Position numbers and translations under genes: made by a program. Under the pieces are notes generated by a model that was given only the letters and a program-made list of their open reading frames with translations, had not been told where the DNA came from and searched no databases. From Erpobdella octoculata (lineage: Eukaryota > Annelida > Clitellata > Hirudinida > Erpobdellidae): a stretch of DNA of 64,000 nucleotides. The stretch is from contig OZ022243.1 in the NCBI GenBank assembly GCA_963978895.1, positions 7,880,043 through 7,944,042 of the forward strand, read 5' to 3'. Every line of letters begins with the position of its first letter. Positions within the stretch are counted from its first letter, which is position 1. Positions 55,564-64,000 of this stretch are shown one piece after another.

Positions 55564-55870
55564 TACATATTTGTTATAATGGTCTAAACAAAATGCCTCG
55601 GTATACAGTTGCAAGACTGTAATCATTATTAGTAGGGGTAGCCTACACCCTGCGAAGAAATTTCTTTGATTAAAAGAAAATTGACAAACGTCAGGAAATT
55701 AATCTGCAGTGACAATGAATATAGTACAATTAGTATATAGACTTTAATAATTAATTATTTAATTAACTCTTTAATTATTAGCGTGTCCAGTGTTGGTAAA
55801 TACGTAACCCGGGCTCCGGGAATTTATCTTGGTTCTTCCTCTTCGGCCCCTTTTTTGGCGGCCCTGCAAG

Positions 55871-56108
55871 CAGGCGCGTCATTTCAGAATATCCATGAGA
55901 GCAAAAAATTTTGAAAACCTTCGGGGCAAAGTTTTTTAAAGACCCAAATATTATAAATATTAAGTACTCCCACTAAATTCTTAACTTTTCTTCAAAAAAT
56001 AGCTCAGGTATTTTTCCAAAAATTTTATAAAACCTACTTCTGCTTTTTGGCAACTTTTTTTCTGTAAAAAATCTTTGGCACTAGCTCCCCCGTCAAATCA
56101 CGCCCCAT
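55871..56108. mobile_element. Short hAT-like MITE, near-perfect TSD
   Basis: Starts CAGGCGCGTCATTTC and ends AATCACGCCCCAT. Flanks CCTGCAAG (55863-55870) and TCTGCAAG (56109-56116) differ in one base. 238 bp, no coding content. Confidence 0.6.
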
Positions 56109-56394
56109 TCTGCAAGGATTATAAACATGAAACATGGTTATGGTGTCAAGCATTATTGCTATTTATTTCGTGATTCAGAAACATATCCACGATTATGCAG
56201 GTTTAGGGAGCGCGGGTGCTAGGACTTCGGGCCTCACTATAGGTCGATTGGGTGACATCATCACATTGCGTGACACCAAAATGCAAAAATCGATTGCTGC
56301 CTATAGTTCTATTTCATTATGAGGGTTCGGTTCTAATCTTACTCTCCACGGCGTCACCAACGTCTGCAAGGGGTGTGGGGGTAGGTGCCTATAA

Positions 56395-56745
56395 TTGGCT
56401 GCCTCGGGTTGTACTGTAAAAATGGGCCCACGAGTTATGATGATAAGCCTGTGCTCCTCACATTCTGGTCGTCAACATCTACGTTCGTCCTCCCATGGTG
56501 ACGCTGTCATCCCCAGAACTCGTCGAAGTTTCGGTAAACAAGCATTCGCCGTTGCCGGGCCCGGTGCATGGAACCAAACTACCTACATCCATCCGGAGTG
56601 CTGTTCCAAATGAGGGCTTCAGAGCATTGTTAAAAAAACACTTTTTTAATTTGACATATTGTTAATGGCAGTCTTAGTGCAAGACTCTTGTTTTGTTTTA
56701 AATTCAATAAATAATAAATAATTAAAAAAATAAATAAATAAAAAC
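56395..56745 (+). pseudogene. CR1-like LINE 3' end
   Basis: Reads SGRQHLRSSSHGDAVIPRTR, then AFAVAGPGAWN. After a one-base shift LPTSIRSAVPNEGFRALLKK and FFNLTYC follow, with a stop at 56662. A tail of AATA-type repeats to about 56745 marks the 3' end. Confidence 0.8.
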
Positions 56746-56749
56746 GAGT

Positions 56750-58100
56750 TAGCAAAAAGTTAGATAGATTCGTAGCTTAGAAGTCTAACGATTACCATTA
56801 CGTTAAAAATTTTCAAACGTTTTTACGAAAATTAGTTCCACTCATCAACGTTTTTTATGACAAAAAGTTTATTAGGTTTTTTACCCACCCTTCATTTTTC
56901 AACATTTTGACGAGAATATGAATTCACCAGTCCATCATCAATTTATTTGGAGGTTCAAGAAGTAAGTTATGAAGGGGTGGTCGCACATGAGTTACCGGAC
57001 TGTGTTTGTTGATACCAAGACTTGTAATAACGCTCCTATGATCCATTAAAGTTAAACTTACCTAAAATATGGACTAGGTTTCTTTGAGTTCCGTGAAAAG
57101 TGTTATAAATTGTAATAATAAATTGATCAATTGATACTGACAGGATGTATCAAATGTATACAGGGAATTTATTAAAATCCATGTGTAGTCTAATCACTAA
57201 GGAAAGCGTCGTGATGCCTCGATGGCTTATCAGATGCCGTCAGATGCTAACATTGGCGGATCCAGCCGACTAAAAAAGGAACCAAAATCTGAGGCTGGAT
57301 GAGCAATGCACGCATAGCTTTCTAGAGTATACTTTTTTATATTTTGAAACAAAATATGGTAGTTTTATTTCTGATATTTCAAAATGTGTGAATTGCAATA
57401 ATGTTCATGTATGAAAGTTGAAATCAACAAAAACAAATTTGTTGTAGATGATTCTAACTTTTATCAAATGATAAAATACGTTAGACAGATTCCCAGTTTC
57501 CCGGAAATTTCGAATAAGTAGTTGTTTGTCAGGAAGTTTTTGACGTTGTTCTTGTAGTAGAATGATTACCTACTTTTTAACAATTCTTAAGTGATGTGCT
57601 GCATTGCAAAAAAATGAGAATTTGCTCAACTTAAAAAAACTCTTTTAGCTTCTGGTGTTGACACTAAATAAAGCAAAGGTTGACAAAAATTTTGAATAAT
57701 ATAAAATGCAGCTGCCAAACAGGCATAGGGTACGGTAAAGGGTAAAGCAAACAACTTGAAAAAATTGTATCTTACAGAAACAAACTAATTTAAATATATT
57801 CCATTCCATTTAAAATTGTGGTTAATAAATTTCTGACCTCCTTGGCGTAAAATTTTTTTATACTTATAAAAGTTGAATACATTTCGTTTTAACAAGAAAC
57901 AAATGTTCAAAATAATAATTGCTTTTCACCATGGCTTAAAAAATTAGATCAATGCACGATAGAGTTTCTACGCAAGCTCTCCTCTGCTAGCTTTCTCTCT
58001 TTTTCTTTCTTTTTAATCTTTCTTGCTACCAAGAACAAACCTAAAACCTACTTCTTAGCGACTCGCTTTTTCTCTACAAAATCAGTCTATTCTGCTAGCG
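56750..58100. other. No gene seen
   Basis: AT-rich with no supported exon or element. Confidence 0.45.
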
Positions 58101-58107
58101 GCTAGCC

Positions 58108-58700
58108 CAGTGGTTCCCAACCTTTTTCGGATGCCGAACTTTTTTTTATAAAGTCCAAGTGACCCGCGACCCCGATACAATAAGAGATAGACACAAATGG
58201 AACTAAAACTCGAAAGACAAGCATCGTCACATTTGGGTATGAATGATGCATACCTCACTAGAATTGTGTGAGCAATTTTTCATTAAACAAGTTACGTGCC
58301 GAAGAATCATTTGGCAAATCCAAGAATTCATCTTGTAATTTATTGGGAATGTTGGCTACATCAAGGAAAGCAGAAAAAAGATTCGGTGTCAATGTAGTTT
58401 CATCTTCTTCCAGCTCAGGAAAGTAACGCTGGAGTTTGTTTTCAAGGGATTCTCCTTTTTCAAATTTTTCTTCATTTCACTTTCAGATTCATCGAACACA
58501 CTGCAGAGTTTTTCAAACATGGCAATGTTTCCAAGATTTATTTTTCCTAGCCAGTTTTGCAGCTTGGATAAAAATGACCCGAGATAATCGTAAAAGCAAT
58601 ACCTAATATTCGTTTCCTTTACCTGAAGTTTCAGGTTAAGCCTATTTTTCTGTTCTAATATATCTGCTAGATGTGCTACTCTTCTCAATCAAGCTTTGTC
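58108..58700 (-). pseudogene. hAT (Charlie/ZBED5-like) element, left end and transposase C-terminus
   Basis: CAGTGGTTCCCAACCTTTTT at 58108 is the classic terminal inverted repeat of Charlie-type hATs. The minus strand from 58690 reads RRVAHLADILEQKNRLNLKL, LGSFLSKLQNWLGK, then after a frame change YFPELEEDETTLTPN and NKLQDEFLDLPNDSSARNLF. The AYLADIF..LN.LN..LQ and 'E.LDL..DS' blocks are those of ZBED5-like transposases. The other end is missing. Confidence 0.78.
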
Positions 58701-58980
58701 GTTAAAGTATGCCAAAAGACACTGGCGGATTCAGGGGGACCAGTCCGGCCATGACCCCCCTCTCATTTGGCCAATAGATTTTAGTCCTCCCTCGTCGAGA
58801 ACAAGTTCAAAAATTAAAAAAGCTATTAAAAAGGAACCCAGGACACACTTTCAAAATGAAATGTTTATAAAAATATTTATGCGTAAATAAATGTTTAAAA
58901 TGCTAAATAATCATGCATTTTTCTTGCGTCCATATCCAAAGTCTCCTATAAACTGGAAGCGAAATATTAACAAGTAATGA

Positions 58981-59248
58981 AAAAAACGAGTTTTTTAACA
59001 CAAACCTTGATTTCAAATACACTCGATGTGTGTCTGTCTGTGTGTATGTGTGTATGTATACGACAGATGTTCAAATAACGTTTTTTTTGTTTTTTTTAAT
59101 TGAATCATGTATTGTCATCCAATATAAAATTATGCTGAAAGTTTCAGCTTCCTAGCTAGTCAAAAAGCTGGTTAAATTTCACTTGCAAGATTTGTGTACA
59201 AAGAAAGCCACACACGCACAAACAGAGATTGTAACCTAAATATAAACA
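58981..59248 (+). repeat. MITE-like family Z, copy 3
   Basis: Same ends and body as 42089 (reverse) and 44633. The variable microsatellite position here holds TG/TGTA repeats. Confidence 0.8.
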
Positions 59249-59324
59249 ATAAATATAAAAAATATAAAAAAACGTAACAACGGCTCGTGAAAGCCAAAAG
59301 ATAGGTATTTAAATAATGATAAGC

Positions 59325-59520
59325 AGGAACATCATTTCAGCAAAACCTTGGGGGGCAACATGTTGAAATGGCCCAATTTTTTTATCATAATGCTAAACTT
59401 TTCCTGTCAAAAAATCTAATGACCGGAGGATAATGAGAGCTATTTTCTAAGAAAAAATTCTAAAAACTTTCTTATTTTTGTTATCAAAAAAGCTGATGAC
59501 TGGGAGGGTTGTTGGAGGTG
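59325..59520. repeat. CAGGGAC-family fragment interrupted by a hAT
   Basis: Starts 'catcatttcagcaaaacctt', as at 9530. Subrepeats 'aatgaccggaggataatgag' and 'tgatgactgggagggttgttg' follow. It is interrupted by the hAT at 59529 and resumes near 60808. Confidence 0.6.
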
Positions 59521-59934
59521 GTCCGTAGCAAGGACGGATCCAGGGGGGGGATGAGGGGGATGCATCCCCCCCCACCAGCCAAAGTCATGTAATGTAATTT
59601 TTTGCAAATTCGAGGATTTTTCATTTAATAGTAGGGGCTGTCTCTGTCTATATATCTACGTTATAATCTATATTGCTAATTTTCTATAGCATTCCAAAGA
59701 TGGCATTACTCTACCGATGCTGTCAATTCAAGTTTAAATTCACTTTTCATCAAAATCTCGCTATATTGATTCGATTTGATTTCTGAAATTTTGCGTTTTC
59801 GTGCACTATTAGTATAGAGCAAACCTTAGTACTGTGTTATACAATCAAAATAAATAACACTAATTTTAAAAGTATACAATTCGTAATCTAAATCAACGAT
59901 TTTCAAAGAAATAATACAACTCCGCCTTGCTTTT

Positions 59935-60095
59935 GCAAGCCAGTCCCAAGCCTGGAGAAAGGAGGAGGGAAAAGTTAAAAGGATCAAATTATGATCCACG
60001 ACTGGTAGTACTTAGGTGCTTCTGACACAGCCGTTTCAGCCTTAAAACACTTGGTGTAAAGGACTATAAACTATTATAAAAAAAAAAGGAAAAAA
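59935..60095 (+). mobile_element. SINE-like retroposon, copy 2
   Basis: Matches 1072-1242: 'ttttgcaagccagtcccaa', 'atgatccacgac', 'ttggtgtaaaggactataaa' and an A-rich tail. It lies within the hAT element, so it inserted there or is carried by it. Confidence 0.6.
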
Positions 60096-60116
60096 AAGAA
60101 ATAATACTAAATTATT

Positions 60117-60527
60117 ATGTCGCGTGGTCCAAAAAAGTTTAAGCAGAGTCAGCTTTCGTTCAACTTACTATATAAAACAGTTGAAAACAATAAAACTATG
60201 GAATGTTCCAATATTATAGAATTGCATGCAGACATTGAAAATACTGTCAGTGAAGCTAACATTCAGAAATCTTCCAATGATGGCAATATTCTATCTGAAT
60301 CAGTTAAAGTCTATCAAGAAGAAGTTCCTCTAGAAGATCCGTCTACCAAAGATGACAAAGAAACACATAGTAAAATATGTTCTTCAGGTAACCAACTAAC
60401 AGCCTTGGAGGAAAGATCGGACAAATCCATTATTTCTTCCTTTCTTTGTATGCATATTGTTGCTTGCCCGTGTGTTTTTGTTTTTTCTCCTACCCTAGGA
60501 GAAAAAATCCTACAGTCTACAGAATAA
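60117..60527 (+). pseudogene. N-terminal fragment of a hAT transposase (ZMYM1-like)
   Basis: 136 residues starting SRGPKKFKQSQLSFNLL, a basic start with a 'K.KQS.LSF' motif typical of hAT transposases of the ZMYM/TTF-finger group. It is followed by an acidic, Ser/Asn-rich linker. The TTF finger and catalytic domain are absent. It keeps an ATG start inside a hAT with intact TSDs. Confidence 0.6.
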
Positions 60528-60807
60528 GACTTTGAATTCATCTGGATCGCTCGTTTTGTCTGACATCATAAGAATTGTATACTTGTTTTGATTTGATTCA
60601 AGCTATTTTTATAGGCAATAATTTAAAAGATATTAGTTCAATGTATGCGCCAAATCGCACCATTTCATATAGTCTTTGTAAAAAAACCTTGGAGAGGGGT
60701 CACATCCCCCCTACCCAAACCCCTCCCCTTGCTCGGCGCTGCGCCCCTCTTTAATGTTGGTTCATCCCCCCCCACCAGAATTTTCTGTATCCGCCCCTGG
60801 TCCGTAG

Positions 60808-61130
60808 CCTTAAATTTTAAAGTGGAGAAGCCCTGGAATTTTTTACGCATTAAGATGCACGTTCCAGCAATGCCCTTTCCCTGTCCCCCAAAATCAGTCG
60901 ACGTCAAGTAGGTTTAGTGGATATAAAATCAGGAGATCAAAGGTGTATTTAGGGACCTCAACTCCGAAAATCTTTTGCAACACAAGTGGCTCGCTATTTC
61001 AAAATATTCTGATAAAACTGGAGCTTGGTATCTTTCTATATACTCTTTGGTGTGTCCCATGCTTGCTACGGTGAAAGAATGGGTAAAATTCTGACTTGTA
61101 TTTACCTATTATTATTATTATTATTAAATG
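60808..61130. other. Repeat debris, no gene
   Basis: Continuation of the repeat split by the hAT, matching 46480-46680, then AT-rich sequence and a TAT/ATT run near 61105-61125. Confidence 0.5.
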
Positions 61131-61510
61131 CAAATTTATAATGCGCTTTTTTTAAAAAGTCACAAAAGCGCGTCGCGTCAAATCATAAATTTAGGAATAA
61201 AGTTCGGTCTTAAGCAGCTTCCTGAAACCGCCGAGGTCCAAAGCTGGATTCCTCAGGTCAGCAGATAGGCTGTTCCAAACAACTGGACCAGCAGTGGAGA
61301 ATCCGCGCCTGCCGAGAGTCGTTGTCTTTGACGATGGAACGAACAAGTCGCCAGCCGCCGCCGATCGAAGGTAGGACCGACCAGCAAGCGTTGAGATCGG
61401 TACACACAATTGCTGCAGGTAGACCGGAGCCGTGTGGTGGAGGCACTTGTATACCTAACCTTTTAGCATCTTTTTTCAAGGAGACAGTCATTCTGCTAGA
61501 CTCCTAACTT
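61130..61510 (-). pseudogene. CR1/L2-like LINE 3' end, reverse
   Basis: The minus strand reads PISTLAGRSYLRSAAAGDLF, then GRRGFSTAGPVVWNSLSADL and FRKLLKTELYS with a stop. The 'LRSAA.GDL.VP…G.R.FS.AGP..WNSLP.DLR' pattern is the LINE C-terminus. The tail contains 'ttataatgcgctttttttaa' and an ATT-repeat end. Confidence 0.8.
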
Positions 61511-61652
61511 CTTTATTGTTTCTCTTCTCACTGTGGACAGCATTTCATATGACTTTTGTTTGTCTTGATACCTTTCTCATTTCGACTCTTTTTATCAACA
61601 CTCCAAATTAGATTGGCCGGATAATTCCCTGAAATTTAAAAAAAAAGAAAGG

Positions 61653-61872
<220 letters not shown>

Positions 61873-62071
61873 TATGTTAAAAACAGTGATCTATTAAAAA
61901 ATTGATTTTTGATTAATGTTATTACAGTATTTAAACAAAGATAATTTTTAAATATAGATTTTACAAGACGGTGCAACTTTAAAAAAAACATTTGTTGACA
62001 AAGTTGTCGGTCTGTGTTCGTTGTTCTGGGCGAAGTTTAAGGATTTTGTTACGGTGTTGCGTTTTTAAAAC

Positions 62072-63933
62072 ATGAGTATCCCAGTTTTTATCGATTTAGA
62101 GTCCAACAGTCAGGTAATGTTATTTTGCTGATTAATTATTAATTTTTTTATTTGGATTTTCATTTTGGACTTTGTCATGCGTGATCTGTCCATACTTCCA
62201 TACTGTCGATTCAATAATAGATGAAATATTGAAACACATGTTTTGATTATTAAAATATGTTTTATTATATAGTTGGCAGAGTTGAGGTCATATTTAAAGT
62301 CTAAAAATGTTGACATAGTGGAAAATCGAGAGGATTTATCTGATGATAATCTAGTCGAAGTTATTGAAGTTTCAGAACAGTTATGGAAAGAAGTGAACAA
62401 CGAACAAGGTGTGTTTTTTCTAATTGACTTTATTAAAATTTGAAATGATTTATTTTTGCCATAAATCAATAAATAAATGGCATATTTTCTCATTGAATTT
62501 ATTAAAATTTGAAATGATTTATTTTTGCCATAAATCAATAAATAAATGGCATATTTTCTCACTGAATTTATTAAAATTTGAAATGATTTATTTTTGCCAT
62601 AAATCAATAAATAAATGGCATATTTTCTCATTGAATTTATTAAAATTTGAAATGATTTATTTTTGCCATAAATCAATAAATAAATGGCATATTTTCTTTA
62701 CAAAACATTTTAGTAAAATTTGTTTTGGAACTTCAATGCTGTATAATATATTCTACATATATTTTAAAATTTTTGAAATAGTTAATTTTCCTGAAATGAG
62801 GAATACCATATAAAAATATTTATCAATCTAAATTATTTATTATTTGAAATAGTGTGACTCTATGCAATTTATATCTGTTAATATGAGAATATCTATAATT
62901 ATTTCAATGTTCTAACCTAAACTTTTTTTTTAAAAGAATTGGAGATGGTGTTCAACAGCATCATTAGTCTGGTTATTGTGCTTCCAAGAGAGAAAATTGA
63001 ACCCATAACTCTGGCACTGTGCCAACAACTAAGCCAACCTCTACCAGGGAATGACAGGAAAAATATTTGCAAGTTGAAGCTGTTGGTTTTCCTAGATTAT
63101 TTAATTTTTTCTTTTACAATTGGACTTTTTATTTCATTTGATCGATTCATACTTTCTTGTAGGTTGAACAACTTGTTCATTGGTCTCGACGACTCCAGCC
63201 CTTTGAGATACAACGTTTACACGGCTCTCGTACGATTGGCTGGTCTAATCGACCAGGTGAATATGGTCAACATTCGTTTGGAAGATGTCAAGACGTGGGT
63301 GATGCAGTGGAAAGTAGGTGTAGCAAAATATCAGGCACTTCTTCGAACTCTCCACGAGGTTTTCATTAATGCCAAGCAGAGGTTAGTAATTAATTTTTTT
63401 GTAAGAAACATGAAAAATTAGTAGGTAAGTTCAGTGTAGGAGGCTTTGTACGTGACGACATGTGATTTTACTCAGCACCAGTGAATAACTTTTTTATAGA
63501 ATAAACTCTTCGCTTAAATCGATATGCCCATATTAAATTAGAAAACTATTTATTTTACATTTATTACTCAATATAAGAAGGAATTTAATTTTTTAAGCTT
63601 TTATAACTATTTTACTTACTCATTCGACTTGTGATAAATATTTAAAAGATAAGAAAAGTTAAAACTATGTTTTACATCTGAGTATTCAGTTTGTTTTCAA
63701 ATTTGGCATTTAAGAATTTAAATCATTTGGACTCCTGCAGAAATGTTACTTTGAAAAGCTTTTAGTATATAACAATTTCTATAAATTTTAAGAAATGATT
63801 GTTTATTTGAATACTGTATTTATAATTATAATCATTTGTACATCAACAGTGAGAAAGCCTCCAAAGTAATGATTGAATTATTAGGAACATACAGTGAAGA
63901 GAATGCTTCACAGGCCAGAGAAGATGCTCGGAG
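62072..63933 (+). CDS. Eukaryotic translation initiation factor 3 subunit M, 5' part (runs off the window)
   Basis: Subunit of the eIF3 complex that scaffolds the 43S pre-initiation complex in the cytosol; it carries a C-terminal PCI domain in known orthologues. Exons seen: 62072-62113 (MSIPVFIDLESNSQ), 62273-62408, 62937-63081, 63163-63381, 63850-63933. Phases agree at each junction. Matching blocks include LAELRSYLKSK, SIISLVIVLP, LLNNLFIGLDDSSPLRYNVY and SKVMIELLGTYSEENASQAR. Exon 3 must end at the donor gttggt (63082), not a few bases later, to give KLKLLNNLF. About 208 codons are present, roughly half the usual ~375; the PCI domain lies beyond the right edge. Confidence 0.95.
62430..62705 (+). 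repeat. 69-bp tandem repeat, four copies, in eIF3m intron 2
   Basis: Units run 'attaaaatttgaaatgattt', 'atttttgccataaatcaata' and 'aataaatggcatattttctc'. 69 nt equals 23 codons, which explains repeated frames on both strands. Copies are nearly identical. Confidence 0.95.
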
Positions 63934-64000
63934 GTGAGTTTGTTTGTTTGTTTGTATGAAATTGTCAAGAAGACTTGTAATTTAATATCACTGGGTGGCA

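Larger units (their letters stand above)
59529..60799 (+). mobile_element. hAT element, 1.27 kb, TSD GTCCGTAG
   Basis: Left end CAAGGACGGATCCAGGGGGG, right end TGTATCCGCCCCTG, flanked by identical GTCCGTAG at 59521-59528 and 60800-60807. Both ends carry 'atcccccc' and 'ccaccag' text. Inside lie the SINE-like retroposon (59935-60095) and the 5' part of a transposase gene. An internal deletion removed most of the transposase. Confidence 0.9.

Noticed and set aside
62110..62813. Overlapping long ORFs on both strands near eIF3m
   Set aside because: Explained by the 69-bp intron repeat; they overlap verified eIF3m exon 2 in the wrong frame or strand.

Overview
The window is nuclear DNA of an intron-rich, AT-rich metazoan. 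Two host genes are clear: a NADH-cytochrome b5 reductase in seven exons (50071-52943, + strand) and the 5' half of eIF3 subunit M (62072 to the right edge, + strand). The repeat background is CR1/L2-type LINE fragments, several hAT elements with 8-bp target duplications, one pogo-like element, tRNA-derived and other SINE-like retroposons, a foldback element and many microsatellites. This points to an animal, probably an invertebrate, but I cannot fix the phylum. No bacterial-style genes, operons or CRISPR arrays are present; many long open frames are shadows of tandem repeats.

Layout. 1-6.8 kb: decayed gag-like and CR1-like retroelement remains. 8.58-23.64 kb: the most unusual locus, a chain of at least 22 very short + strand exons (18-54 nt, plus one of 138 nt). 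All are multiples of three and all are bounded by phase-2 introns. Exons and their flanking introns fall into families copied in tandem. The locus is split by a 3.06-kb hAT element (9523-12579) and a short two-exon minus-strand fragment (12610-13100). 24.7-27.5 kb: a satellite of about 50 copies of a 54-55 bp unit. 28.2-31 kb: decayed transposase fragments, mainly hAT. 32-41 kb: degenerate, repeatedly duplicated non-coding sequence with simple repeats and LINE fragments. 42-49.3 kb: nested transposons, including a 1.5-kb hAT and a 2.06-kb foldback element with another hAT inside it. 50-53 kb: cytochrome b5 reductase. 53.9-55.6 kb: pogo-like element. 55.8-61.9 kb: hAT and LINE fragments and a long TA microsatellite. 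62-64 kb: eIF3m.

The micro-exon locus is the best candidate for an undescribed system. Because every cassette is frame-neutral, any subset could be spliced together. The predicted products are short acidic, Ser/Pro/Lys-rich blocks, basic blocks, and alternative cationic C-termini, with a mucin-like Thr/Ser/Pro exon at the 5' end. The design resembles the micro-exon genes (MEGs) of schistosomes, but I recognise no protein homology and I did not find a signal-peptide exon.
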